A DNA stretch of 64,000 bases from the NCBI RefSeq assembly GCF_001422405.1, contig NZ_LMMV01000025.1, positions 359,708-423,707 on the forward strand, written 5' to 3'. Numbering within the stretch: position 1 is the stretch's first letter; every line of letters begins with the position of its first letter. A program made the position numbers and the translations under genes. Below are positions 17,306 to 25,368 of this stretch, one piece after another. The notes under the pieces are model-generated. The model did not search any database, was not told where the DNA came from, and saw only the letters and a program-made list of their open reading frames with translations. The DNA comes from Pseudorhodoferax sp. Leaf267. GTDB lineage: Bacteria; Pseudomonadota; Gammaproteobacteria; Burkholderiales; Burkholderiaceae_C.

Positions 17306-17923
17306 ATGACGCCGACGGCCAGCGCGGGCCCCTGGCGCGTGGAATGCGTGCCGGCGGGCCACCTCGGCGGCTACGCCAGCATCCCGAGCCGATTCACGAC
17401 CGACGTGGTGATGGACGTCGGCCCTGACGGCCCACCCTTCATGTTGCACGAGCGCCATCTGGGCGCTTCCTTCTCCAAGGACTACGACGTGCTGGAACCA
17501 CCGAGGCAATGGCACGCGCTGTTCGACCTCTCCGCCTGGGCCGTGCTGTCTGTCTCCGGTGCGACGGGCCGGCTGGGCGAGGCCTTGCTCGCCTGGAACA
17601 CGCCCGGCGTCGACATGCTGGAGGGCCGGCGCGACCTGCTGGTCCTGTGGGACATCCGGGTGGGGGCCGGGGCCAGGGGGCGCGGTGTCGGCACAGCGCT
17701 GTTCCGCGCCGCCGAGGCGTGGGGCCGCGCGCGGGCGTGCACGGGATTGAAGGTCGAGACCCAGAACGTCAATGTTGCGGCCTGCCGCTTCTACCGCGCG
17801 ATGGGGTGCGTGCTGGCCCAGGCGGTGCGCGGTGCCTATCCCGGGCTGCCCGACGAGGTGCAGCTGATCTGGAGAAAGCCGATCGACAGCGCCGACGACC
17901 AGCGGCTATCGTGCGCCCCATGA
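17306..17923 (+). CDS. GNAT family N-acetyltransferase
   Basis: 205 residues, starting 3 bases after the DUF1801 stop. The N-terminal ~100 residues are a less conserved region ([21 protein letters not shown]). The C-terminal half is a classic GNAT core: [23 protein letters not shown], containing the acetyl-CoA pyrophosphate-binding loop R-G-R-G-V-G, then a [17 protein letters not shown] segment that completes the site. The start of the next gene overlaps its end by 4 bases. The acceptor is unknown; antibiotic or small-amine acetylation are typical for this group. Confidence 0.9.
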   Translation: MTPTASAGPWRVECVPAGHLGGYASIPSRFTTDVVMDVGPDGPPFMLHERHLGASFSKDYDVLEPPRQWHALFDLSAWAVLSVSGATGRLGEALLAWNTPGVDMLEGRRDLLVLWDIRVGAGARGRGVGTALFRAAEAWGRARACTGLKVETQNVNVAACRFYRAMGCVLAQAVRGAYPGLPDEVQLIWRKPIDSADDQRLSCAP

Positions 17924-18411
17924 TCCGCACCGAACGATTGACCGCGCGCATCGACGGCGACTTCGTCGTCTTCCTGATCGGCATGCGCATCAACAAGCCC
18001 TGGAAGGTCCACCAATGGTGGCCGGTCGTGCAGGCCATGCCGCGCATGCTCAAGGAGCTGGCAGCGCGGCCCGAGGCCGGCATGCTTGGCGGCGAGATGT
18101 GGCTGGGCCGCACCACCCTCATGCTGCAGTACTGGCGCAGCATGGAACAGTTGATGGCCTACGCCAAGGACCGGCAGGCCGCGCACCTGCCGGCGTGGAA
18201 GGCGTTCAACCAGGCCGTCGGCACGAACGGCGATGTCGGCATCTGGCACGAGACCTATGCCGTGGGACCAGGCGCTTACGAGAACATCTACGTGAACATG
18301 CCGGCGTTCGGGCTCGGCAAGGCGGGCGATCTGTTGCCGGCGACGGGGCATCGCCGGTCGGCCGAGGAACGCCTGCGCAGCGATGGGCCGCGGGCCGAAA
18401 GGCCATCCTGA
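17920..18411 (+). CDS. DUF4188 domain protein
   Basis: 163 residues, overlapping the GNAT stop by 4 bases. Characteristic stretches are [77 protein letters not shown] and a C-terminal [14 protein letters not shown]. This matches the DUF4188 family, predicted to have a ferredoxin-like (antibiotic biosynthesis monooxygenase-like) fold. Members are sometimes annotated as phenylacetaldoxime-dehydratase- or monooxygenase-related, without firm biochemistry. Good length match; function unknown. Confidence 0.87.
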   Translation: MIRTERLTARIDGDFVVFLIGMRINKPWKVHQWWPVVQAMPRMLKELAARPEAGMLGGEMWLGRTTLMLQYWRSMEQLMAYAKDRQAAHLPAWKAFNQAVGTNGDVGIWHETYAVGPGAYENIYVNMPAFGLGKAGDLLPATGHRRSAEERLRSDGPRAERPS

Positions 18412-18436
18412 AGATGCGCAGCGGCATCGTGCGCGC

Positions 18437-19168
18437 ATGAACACCCGCGTCTTTGTGTCCCTGGATGTCGACAGCGCGGACGCCGCGTTCCGACTTGTCG
18501 AGCCATTGGGCGGCGAGGCCTCTGCGTACAAGGTCGGCCTGCAGCTGCTGACCGCGGAAGGGCCCGACGTGGTGCAGCGCCTGGTCGCCATGGGCAAACA
18601 GGTCTTTCTCGACCTCAAGCTGCACGAGATTCCCAACTCCGTTGCTGGCGCGGTCGCCGCTGCTGGACAGCTGGGCGCCACGATGGTGACGGTGCATGCC
18701 TCGGCCGGCTCGGCGGTGCTGCGTGCGGCGGTCGAGGCGGCGCGGGCGTATCCGAGCCTGCAGGTGCTCGCGCTGACTGTCATCACCAGTCTGCGTGATG
18801 AAGACCTGCCGGAGATCGGCCTCGCGCCTTCGGTGGTCGTGCAGGTGGAGCGCCTGGCCCGGTTGGCCGTGGCATCTGGCTGTCAGGGTGTTGTGGCTTC
18901 GGTGCAGGAGGCGGCCGTGCTGGCGAGCGTGCTGCCACCTCGCACGCTGATCGTCGCGCCAGGGATTCAGCTGGGCAGCACGCAGGCGAACGACCAATCT
19001 CGGATCGCAACGCCCGCATTGGCTGCACGCGCAGGCGCGACCCACATCGTCGTGGGGCGTGCCGTGACCCGGGCCGCCGATCCGCTCCAGGCATTCCGTG
19101 AGGTGGCGCAGGGCTTCGATGCCCCCCGCAACAACCGGAAAGTGCGCAAGGGCTGGTTGACGGCATAA
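18437..19168 (+). CDS. pyrF: Orotidine 5'-phosphate decarboxylase family protein (altered catalytic Asp)
   Basis: 243 residues forming one TIM barrel of the OMP decarboxylase superfamily. Substrate-side Lys32 (AYKVG), then D59-x-K61 in VFLDLKLHEIPN, and the C-terminal phosphate loop HIVVGRAVT are present. In authentic OMP decarboxylase the active-site tetrad is Lys-Asp-Lys-Asp (DLKxHDIPN); here the last Asp is Glu64. Betaproteobacteria usually meet their UMP need with the longer 'type 2' PyrF (~270 aa), so this shorter type-1-like protein may be a paralogue with weaker or different activity. Codon use and composition are less G+C-rich than neighbours, consistent with acquisition. Name kept because family membership is clear; activity is uncertain. 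Confidence 0.82.
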   Translation: MNTRVFVSLDVDSADAAFRLVEPLGGEASAYKVGLQLLTAEGPDVVQRLVAMGKQVFLDLKLHEIPNSVAGAVAAAGQLGATMVTVHASAGSAVLRAAVEAARAYPSLQVLALTVITSLRDEDLPEIGLAPSVVVQVERLARLAVASGCQGVVASVQEAAVLASVLPPRTLIVAPGIQLGSTQANDQSRIATPALAARAGATHIVVGRAVTRAADPLQAFREVAQGFDAPRNNRKVRKGWLTA

Positions 19169-19171
19169 AAA

Positions 19172-19190
19172 GATGCGGTTAGTTCGCATC
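19172..19190. terminator. Hairpin beyond pyrF-like gene
   Basis: GATGCG (19172-19177) pairs with CGCATC (19185-19190) around a 7-base loop. On the plus strand it lies 3 bases after the stop but lacks a T tract; on the minus strand the stem is followed by TTTTT, so it has intrinsic-terminator form for leftward transcription. Confidence 0.5.
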
Positions 19191-19341
19191 CGGCGGGATA
19201 TCGTCGATCTTTGGTATGCAGTTCTCGATGCCGACACCAGCCAGTCCATGCAGGGCAGGCGACCGCATCGGCCTCACGGCATGAAATGAATGCGATAAAG
19301 TACGCTTTGTGGGAACTTCTCCAAGTTTTTTATTCCGTCAC

Positions 19342-20055
19342 ATGCTGGCCGAGATCCCGCGCGGCACGCCCTTGTCCATCCCTTTATTGCGCGCGGGGGG
19401 ATTAGGTGCCAAGCAGGCAGCAAGGCTGGCCGAGAGCGGATGGCTCCAGCGCCTGGGACGCGGCACCTACCTCCTGCCCGGCGATCAACTGGACCGCGAT
19501 GCCGCGCTCGCCACGCTGACCGAGTCGGTCCCCGGGCTGCACGTGGGGGGCAGGACGGCCCTGGCCTGGCGCGGCGTGCGGCACAACCTGGCCTTCACGG
19601 AGCGGCTCAGCCTGTGGGGCGACAAGCCCGCCAGGCTGCCCGAGTGGTTCACTGCGGCGTTCCCTTCCCACTACCAGGCAACCCGGCTGTTCGACGATGG
19701 CCTGGCGGCTGCGTCGGGGCTCGCGCCGCTGCCAGGCGGCCGGCTCGATGTGATGGTGTCCACGCCCGAGCGCGCCGTGCTGGAGCTGTTGAGCGACATC
19801 GGCAAGTCGCAGGGGCTGGAGGAGGCCAGGCACCTTGTCGAGGGCGCCCGCGCCTTGCGCATGCACGTGCTGGAGGAACTGCTGGCCCACCTCACCCGCA
19901 TCAAGGTAGTGCGGCTGGCGCATGCGTTGGCCGACGAGCTCGATCTGCCGTGGAAGGACCTGGCGTGCATGCACAGCGAGCGCCTGGGCGGCGGGCGCCG
20001 TTGGGTGTCCACGACCCGGACCGGTGAGCGCCTCAACCTGAAGCGACCGGCATGA
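19342..20055 (+). CDS. AbiEi-type antitoxin (type IV toxin-antitoxin, transcriptional repressor)
   Basis: 237 residues from ATG 19342 (MLAEIPRGTPLSIPLLRAGG); a GTG at 19309 could add 11 residues, and neither start has a convincing ribosome site. The N-terminal winged-helix (about 1-60, QAARLAESGWLQRLGRGTYLLPG) is the AbiEi DNA-binding module. The rest matches the AbiEi C-terminal antitoxin domain (GLHVGGRTALAWRGVRHNL, VSTPERAVLELLSDIG). AbiEi binds inverted repeats in its own promoter and neutralises the AbiEii nucleotidyltransferase indirectly. It overlaps the toxin gene by 4 bases. This frame is intact although the toxin is broken. Confidence 0.88.
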   Translation: MLAEIPRGTPLSIPLLRAGGLGAKQAARLAESGWLQRLGRGTYLLPGDQLDRDAALATLTESVPGLHVGGRTALAWRGVRHNLAFTERLSLWGDKPARLPEWFTAAFPSHYQATRLFDDGLAAASGLAPLPGGRLDVMVSTPERAVLELLSDIGKSQGLEEARHLVEGARALRMHVLEELLAHLTRIKVVRLAHALADELDLPWKDLACMHSERLGGGRRWVSTTRTGERLNLKRPA

Positions 20056-20970
20056 ACGCGCACTACGTCCGCACCGTGCGGTTGCTGCTGGATGTGGCGC
20101 ATGCGGTGTTCGAGACATCCGCCTTCGCCATGAAGGGCGGCACGGCCTTGAACCTGTTCGTGCAGGACATGCCGCGCCTGTCGGTGGACATCGACGTGGT
20201 CTTCGTGCCGCATGCGTTGCCGCGGGATGAAGCCCTGCGCGCCATTGCCGACGAACTGGCCGCGGCCCAGGCGCGCATCGAAGCGCTGGGGTTCGATGCC
20301 GTGCTGCGCAAGGCCAAGGAGGGCAACGAGGCCAAGCTGTTCGTGCGCAGCGCGAATGTCGAAGTCAAGGTCGAGGTGAACTTCGTCTTCCGCGGCACGG
20401 TGCTGCCCCCCGAGCGCAGGCCGCTGAGCCTGGCGGCACAACAGCTGTTCTCCGCCCATGTCGAGGTGCCCGTGCTGGCGCCGCCCGAGCTGTACGCCAG
20501 CAAGCTCGTGGCCGCCCTGGACCGGCAGCATCCACGCGACCTGTTCGACATGCAACTGATGCTGGCCGGCAATGGCTGGAGCGACGCGCTGCTCGACTGC
20601 TTCGTGGTCTACCTGGCCGCCACCACCGGCCCATGCACGAGGTGCTGTTCCCGAACGAGAAACCACTCCACGCGGTGTTCGAAAACGAGTTCGTGGGCAT
20701 GACGGCGGCCCCGGTGCGCGTGGACGATTTGCTGGCGACCCGGCATCGGTTGATCGACGAACTACCGCGCGCCTTGTTGCCGCGGCACCGGCAGTTCCTG
20801 CTGTCCATGGTGCGTGCCGAGCCGGACTGGGGCCTGCTGCCCCATCCCATCTGGCGCAACTGCCGGCGCTGCAATGGAAGCTGCGCAATCTGGCCCAGTT
20901 ACGCAAGAACGCCGCGAAGTTCAAGCAGCAACAGGACGAGCTCGCGGCACGGCTGGATCGCACGGCGTAG
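20052..20970 (+). pseudogene. AbiEii-type toxin (nucleotidyltransferase), disrupted by two frameshifts
   Basis: The start overlaps the antitoxin stop (ATGA). Residues 1 to ~190 are good AbiEii: FAMKGGTALNLFVQ (the G-G-T-A-L nucleotidyltransferase motif), RLSVDIDVVF (the D-x-D metal motif; commonly S-x-D-x-D), and VAALDRQHPRDLFDMQLML. Near 20622-20626 one base is missing; the next frame continues RPMHEVLFPNEKPLHAVFEN. Near 20840-20850 a second base is missing; the third frame finishes HLAQLPALQWKLRNLAQL to the stop at 20970. Inserting one base at each point gives a full-length toxin of ~305 residues. Catalytic motifs lie before the first break, but the helical C-terminal domain would be lost. 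Two independent breaks argue for true decay. Confidence 0.85.
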
Positions 20971-21009
20971 CGCGTTGCGGGCCAGCGCGGCCTGCACGGC
21001 ACGCGTCGA

Positions 21010-21987
21010 TCAATACGCCGCCCCATGCGCTGCCAGCACCGGATCGCCCTCCAGCGCCGTCGATGCCCGCCCATCCACCCCCACCGGCACCTGCCCCACC
21101 AGCGTGGTGCGGTACAGCTGCCGGTCGAAGTCGAGCGCGAAGATGTCGTTCGGCGGCAGGTGGGCCGTCGAGCGGTTGTCCCAGAACGCGATGGAACCGG
21201 GCTCCCACTTGAAGCGCACCGTGAACTCGCTGCGCACCGCGTGTTCCCACAAAAACTCCAGCAGCACGCGGCTTTCGCGCGCGTGCAGGCCGGTGATGCG
21301 CTTCAGGAAGCCCGGGCTCACGTACAGCACCTTCTCGCCCGTCTCAGGGTGCACGGTGACCAGCGGATGCTCGCTGACCAGGCGGCGCTGCTGCACCAGC
21401 TGCTGGTACTCGGCCGAGGCCTGGGCGCCCACGGGCGCGGCGAACAGATGCTCGCCGCGCAGGCCTTCGACGATGCGCTGCATGGGCTCTGACAGCGCGG
21501 CGTAGGCGGCCGCCAGGTTGGTCCACTGCGTGTCGCCGCCGTAGGGCGGGATCGTCACGCCGCGCAGGATGGACGCGGCCGGCGGGTTGTGCGCGGCCGT
21601 CACGTCGGCATGCCAGCCGGTCCAGGGGCGCTGCTCGGCCTGGCCCGTGTGGCGGTTCGCCTTGCGGTGCTTGGCGATCGAATACAGCTCGGGGTAGCCC
21701 TCGACATGGCCGAACACCGGGTGGCCCACCGTCAGCTCGCCGAACTGGCGCGCGAACGCGATCTGCTGCGCGTGGCTCAGGTGCTGGTCGCGGAAGAACA
21801 CCACCTTCCACTGCAGCAGCGCGGCGCGGATGGTGGCGATCTCGGCGGCGGCCAGCGGCGCGCGCAGGTCCACGCCGTGGATCAGCGCGCCGATGTGGGC
21901 GGACTGCGGCAGCACCTGGATGTGCTGCGTCGCGTCCAGCGCGGTCTGCAGCTGGCGCTGGATGTCGGGGGGCAGGGGCATGTTCAT
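21010..21987 (-). CDS. TauD/TfdA family Fe(II)/2-oxoglutarate dioxygenase
   Basis: 325 residues from the ATG at 21987, preceded by GGAGAC. The iron ligands of the HxD...H facial triad are clear: His126 and Asp128 in TGWHADVTAAHNPP and His276 in NRSTAHLPPNDIF; the 2-oxoglutarate-binding Arg is in QLYRTTL. Length and motif spacing match taurine, 2,4-D and alkylsulfatase dioxygenases, which cleave C-S or C-O bonds by hydroxylation. The upstream gene (26 bases away, same strand) is a tripartite-tricarboxylate-type binding protein, suggesting uptake and oxidative cleavage of an organic acid. The exact substrate is not predictable. Confidence 0.93.
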   Translation of the reverse strand: MNMPLPPDIQRQLQTALDATQHIQVLPQSAHIGALIHGVDLRAPLAAAEIATIRAALLQWKVVFFRDQHLSHAQQIAFARQFGELTVGHPVFGHVEGYPELYSIAKHRKANRHTGQAEQRPWTGWHADVTAAHNPPAASILRGVTIPPYGGDTQWTNLAAAYAALSEPMQRIVEGLRGEHLFAAPVGAQASAEYQQLVQQRRLVSEHPLVTVHPETGEKVLYVSPGFLKRITGLHARESRVLLEFLWEHAVRSEFTVRFKWEPGSIAFWDNRSTAHLPPNDIFALDFDRQLYRTTLVGQVPVGVDGRASTALEGDPVLAAHGAAY

Positions 21988-22013
21988 GGTGGTGTCTCCG
22001 TTCTCGTGGGGGT

Positions 22014-23054
22014 TCAGGGGCGGGCCTGGGCCTGGATCTGCTCGGGTGCGTCCTGCAGGCCCAGCTCGGCCAGCAGCGCGCGCGTCTGCACGATCTGGCG
22101 CTGCACGGACGCCTGCGTGGCCTCGGGGCCCAGGAACTGCGGCTTCCACTGGTTCAGCGCGACGAAGGCCTGCCAGTCCGGCAACTGCGTCACGTGCTGC
22201 AGGGCCTGCACCCAGTAGGCCTTCTGCGCGGGCGTGATGCCGGCCGTGGTCATCACGCCCTGGAACGCCTGGCTCACGTAGTCGATGCCTTGCTCCTTCC
22301 AGGTCGGCGCATTGGCGAAGGCGCCGCCCAGGCGCTCGTCGGCGGCGATCGCGATCACGCGCACGCGGTTGGCCTGCAGGTAGGGCAGCAGGTTGGGCGT
22401 CGTCGCCGAGACCACGTCCAGGTGCCCGCCCGCCAGCGCCGTCATGGACTCGGCCGAGGACTTGTAGGGCACGATGCGCAGCCCCTGGATGGGCACGCCG
22501 GCCTGCTTGAGCGGCTGCGCGATGCCCAGATGGATGTGGTTGCCCAGCGTGGTCGCAATGCCGATGGACAGGCCGCCCGGGTCTCGCCGCAGCGCGGCAA
22601 CCAGGTCCTGCGCGTTCTGGATCGGCGAGTCGGCGCGCACCACCACGGTGGTGAACTCGCGGAACAGCGTGGCCAGCGGCGTGAACGCCTGCAGCCGCGG
22701 CGGCAGCGCGCCCTGGGCCACGCTGGTCACGTAGCCGCTGGACAGCGTCATGAGCAGATTGGCGTTGCCGGGCTGGCGCTGCAGGATGTCCAGCGCCTGG
22801 ATCGAATGCGCGCCCGAGCGGTTGCTGACCACGAAGCCCTCGGCCAGCCCTTCGCGCGTGAGCAGCTCGGTGAGCTTGCGCGCGGCGGCGTCCAGCGCGG
22901 CGCCCGCGCCGCTGGGCACGATGAACTCGGGCTTGCCGGGCTTCCAGCCGGTGTCGTTGGCGGGCGCGGCTCGCGCGGCAGAGGTCCAGGCGGGCAGCAG
23001 GCTGGCGGCCAGGGCCGCGAGCGTGGCGCGGCGGGTGGGGGAAGGGTGCGTCAC
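22014..23054 (-). CDS. Bug/TctC-type solute-binding protein
   Basis: I chose the GTG at 23054, which has GGAGAC upstream and opens a signal with a twin Arg (PTRRATLAALAASLLPAWTS). The 346-residue product then shows the TctC fold: FIVPSGAGAALDAAARKLTELL, where PSGAG replaces the usual P(Y/F)xxGGxxD, and IVPYKSSAESMTALAGGHLDV, the substrate-loop motif normally written VPYKGxAPAxxDLLGGHV. It binds a carboxylated solute in the periplasm. No TctA/TctB membrane genes are nearby, as is usual for the many orphan Bug proteins of Burkholderiales. Likely paired with the downstream TauD-type dioxygenase. Confidence 0.88.
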   Translation of the reverse strand: MTHPSPTRRATLAALAASLLPAWTSAARAAPANDTGWKPGKPEFIVPSGAGAALDAAARKLTELLTREGLAEGFVVSNRSGAHSIQALDILQRQPGNANLLMTLSSGYVTSVAQGALPPRLQAFTPLATLFREFTTVVVRADSPIQNAQDLVAALRRDPGGLSIGIATTLGNHIHLGIAQPLKQAGVPIQGLRIVPYKSSAESMTALAGGHLDVVSATTPNLLPYLQANRVRVIAIAADERLGGAFANAPTWKEQGIDYVSQAFQGVMTTAGITPAQKAYWVQALQHVTQLPDWQAFVALNQWKPQFLGPEATQASVQRQIVQTRALLAELGLQDAPEQIQAQARP

Positions 23055-23227
23055 GGGGCGTCTCCAGGCAGGACGCGCGCCGCATGCAGGCCGACGCGCA
23101 CAAGCGTGCACTCTAGGAAGCCGGCCGGCGCAGGCCAACGAAGCTTTGCGCATGTGCTCATGCGGAAAACGCGTAAGCCGTGGCCTGTGATGCAATGCGC
23201 CATCGCTGCAACCATCGAAGGAATGAC

Positions 23228-23449
23228 ATGGGCCCCCTCAAACTGCTGGGCATCGCGCTGATCGTGGCGGGCGTGCTCGGCCTGGCCTACGGCGGCTTCA
23301 GCTACACCAAGGACACCACGGTCGTGAAGCTCGGTCCGATCGAGATTTCCGCCAAGGAGAAGGAGCGCGTCAACGTGCCGATGTGGGCCGGCATCGGCGC
23401 CATCGCGGTGGGCGCCTTGCTGCTCGTGGTGGGCGGCAAGAAGCGCTGA
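23228..23449 (+). CDS. Small two-helix membrane protein (DUF3185-like)
   Basis: 73 residues with GAAGGA before the ATG. Two glycine-rich hydrophobic helices (about 4-24 LGIALIVAGVLGLAYGGFSY and 51-69 MWAGIGAIAVGALLLVVGG) flank a short polar segment (VVKLGPIEISAKEKERV). This pattern matches DUF3185-type inner-membrane proteins of proteobacteria, whose function is unknown. It is 6 bases upstream of the next membrane-protein gene, so the two probably share a transcript. Confidence 0.78.
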   Translation: MGPLKLLGIALIVAGVLGLAYGGFSYTKDTTVVKLGPIEISAKEKERVNVPMWAGIGAIAVGALLLVVGGKKR

Positions 23450-23454
23450 CGCCC

Positions 23455-24051
23455 ATGCCGCGCCTGTTGCGGGTGCTGTTCGGCCTGCAGGTGCTGACGG
23501 CCATCGGCTGGCAGCTGCGCCTGCACGTGGGCGCCGGCTACAGCCTGCTGAATTTCTTCAGCTACTTCACGAACCTGTCCAACCTGTTGGCGGCTGCGGT
23601 GCTGCTGGCGGCGGCATCGGGCGCGGCGTTCGTGGGCACGGCCGGCTTCGCCGCGCTACGGTGCGCCTCGGCCGTCAACATGGCGCTGGTCGGCCTGGTG
23701 TTCGGCGCCCTGCTGCGCAACGTGGACCTGGGCGACCTGCGGCCCTGGGTCAATGCCACGCTGCACTATCTGATGCCGGTCGTGGTGGTGGCCGACTGGT
23801 GGCTGGATCCACCGGCCCACCGGCTGCGCGCGCGCCAGCTGCTGGCCGCGCTGGCGTTCCCCGCGCTGTACCTGGTGTACACGCTGCTGCGCGGCAGCCA
23901 GGTCGGGTGGTACCCGTACCCCTTCCTGAACCCGGCGCGGGCGGGCGGCTATGCCGGCGTGGCGGCCTACGCCGTCGGCATCACGGTCGCGTTCGCGTTC
24001 GTCGGCTGGGCCTTGTTCGCGCTGGGCAACCAGCGCCGCGCGACGCGCTGA
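23455..24051 (+). CDS. Pr6Pr family membrane protein
   Basis: 198 residues with six predicted transmembrane helices. The motif FFSYFTNLSNLLAAAVLL after the first helix, the HYLMPVVVVADWWLDPP segment after the third, and WYPYPFLNP between helices five and six are characteristic of the Pr6Pr (six-helix) membrane-protein family, related to FAR-17a/AIG1-like proteins. Function is not known in bacteria. The gene follows the DUF3185-like gene closely and is itself followed by a tautomerase-like gene after 50 bases. Confidence 0.84.
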   Translation: MPRLLRVLFGLQVLTAIGWQLRLHVGAGYSLLNFFSYFTNLSNLLAAAVLLAAASGAAFVGTAGFAALRCASAVNMALVGLVFGALLRNVDLGDLRPWVNATLHYLMPVVVVADWWLDPPAHRLRARQLLAALAFPALYLVYTLLRGSQVGWYPYPFLNPARAGGYAGVAAYAVGITVAFAFVGWALFALGNQRRATR

Positions 24052-24101
24052 ACGAGCGGCGAGAATCGCGGGCGCACCACCCGTTTCTACCCCGCAAGCG
24101 A

Positions 24102-24497
24102 ATGCCCAGCGCCATCATCGACATCCGCCGCAGCTACACGCAGGACGAAGAGCTGTGCCTGCTGGACATCGTCCACGGCTGCATCGTCGAAGCCTTCCGC
24201 GTCTCGCCCGTGCACCGCAACCTCACGCTCAACGTGCACGCGCCACACCGCTTGCAGGGCCGCACGGACTGCCCGGCACCCGAGTACGTCACCAACATCA
24301 GCATCTTCGTGCTGCCTGGCCGCTCGCTGGCGGCCAAGCGCCGGCTCTACCGCCTGCTCGTCTCGCGGCTGGAGACGCTGGGCATCCCGCCGGCCTGCGT
24401 GCTCGTGCGCCTGCACGAGCTGCCGCCCGAGAACTTTGCGGTGCGCGGCGGGCAGGCCATCTGCGACATCGAACTCGGTTACCCCGTCGACGTGTAG
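24102..24497 (+). CDS. Tautomerase superfamily protein
   Basis: 131 residues. After removal of the initiator Met the N-terminus is Pro (MPSAIIDIRRSYT), the catalytic base of the tautomerase (4-OT/MIF) fold. A long middle segment (PEYVTNISIFVLPGRSLAAK) and RLYRLLVSRLETLGIPPACV, followed by VLVRLHELPPENFAVRGGQA, match the tautomerase_2 type, in which the second beta-alpha-beta unit carries E-x-x-x-E-N-(W/F). Likely catalyses keto-enol tautomerisation or related chemistry; substrate unknown. It lies 5 bases upstream of a GNAT gene. Confidence 0.84.
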   Translation: MPSAIIDIRRSYTQDEELCLLDIVHGCIVEAFRVSPVHRNLTLNVHAPHRLQGRTDCPAPEYVTNISIFVLPGRSLAAKRRLYRLLVSRLETLGIPPACVLVRLHELPPENFAVRGGQAICDIELGYPVDV

Positions 24498-24502
24498 CGC
24501 GC

Positions 24503-25075
24503 ATGGCCACCGCCCGCACCGCGCCCAAGCTGCAGGTCAAGCCGGTGACGGCCGCGCGCTGGGACGACTTCGACCAGCTCTTCGGCGCGCGCGGCAGCCC
24601 CAAGTACTGCTGGTGCATGGCCTGGCGCGCCGACCAGAAGGACGCGAGGAGCCAGACCGGCACGGGCCGCAAGGCGTTGATGAAGGAACTGGTGCAGGGC
24701 GGCACGCCGGTGGGCCTGCTCGGCTACCTGGACGGCGAGCCCGTGGCCTGGTGCTCGCTCGCGCCGTTCGACACTTTCCGCGGCCTGCGCAAGGTGGCGG
24801 AGCCGCCCGAGAAGCTCTGGTCCGTCACCTGCTTCTTCGTGCGCCGCGAACACCGTGGCCAGGGGCTGACACAGCAACTGCTGGCCGCCGCCGTGCGCCA
24901 CGCGCGCAAGCACGGCGCCAAGATCGTGGAGGGCACCCCGGTGCAGCCCACATCGCCGAGCTACCGGCACATGGGCTTCGTGCAGCTGTTCAAGGACGCG
25001 GGCTTCAGCGAGGTGGGGCGTGCGGGCACGCGGCGGCATGTGATGCAGTTGCCGACGCGCAAGAAGGCCGCGTGA
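24503..25075 (+). CDS. GNAT family N-acetyltransferase
   Basis: 190 residues. The acetyl-CoA site is in WSVTCFFVRREHRGQGLTQQ, with R-G-Q-G as the pyrophosphate loop, followed by the helix LLAAAVRHARKHGAKIVEGTPV. The N-terminal part has the GARGSPKYCWCMAWR motif found in a subgroup of GNATs. A C-terminal MGFVQLFKDAGFSEVGRAG closes the fold. The gene overlaps no other frame and is convergent with the toxin-antitoxin pair to its right. Substrate not predictable. Confidence 0.9.
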   Translation: MATARTAPKLQVKPVTAARWDDFDQLFGARGSPKYCWCMAWRADQKDARSQTGTGRKALMKELVQGGTPVGLLGYLDGEPVAWCSLAPFDTFRGLRKVAEPPEKLWSVTCFFVRREHRGQGLTQQLLAAAVRHARKHGAKIVEGTPVQPTSPSYRHMGFVQLFKDAGFSEVGRAGTRRHVMQLPTRKKAA

Positions 25076-25086
25076 AGGGGCCGCTG

Positions 25087-25368
25087 TCACCCATGCAGTT
25101 CGCGCAGGACCTCCGGATGGGCGACCGCGACGCGCAACAAGGTCCTGGCCGCACCATTCGGCGCCCGCCGGCCCTGCTCCCAATCCTGCAGCGTGCGCGC
25201 CGAGACGCCGAGGAGCTGCGCAAAGTCCTGTTGGGACAAGCCGACCTGCGCCCGCGCTTCGGCCGCAGCGGGCAGTGCAACCTGGGTCACCCGCGCCGCC
25301 TCGCCGCGCTTCATCTGCCGCACGGACTCCAGCAGGTCCTGCTGGAACTTCTTCATCTCAGAGGGCAT
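25087..25368 (-). CDS. XRE-family antitoxin (HTH domain)
   Basis: 93 residues. After ~35 polar residues rich in basic and acidic side chains (MPSEMKKFQQDLLESVRQMK), a helix-turn-helix covers about 40-90: ARAQVGLSQQDFAQLLGVSA then RTLQDWEQGRRAPNGAAR. S-Q-x-x-F-A-x-L-L-G-V-S-x-x-T-L-Q-x-W-E-Q-G is the signature of antitoxins partnered with RelE/HigB-like toxins (NadS/HigA type). The toxin gene is upstream on the same strand and overlaps by 11 bases, the toxin-first order typical of HigBA. The antitoxin probably binds the palindrome at 25684-25696. Confidence 0.9.
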   Translation of the reverse strand: MPSEMKKFQQDLLESVRQMKRGEAARVTQVALPAAAEARAQVGLSQQDFAQLLGVSARTLQDWEQGRRAPNGAARTLLRVAVAHPEVLRELHG

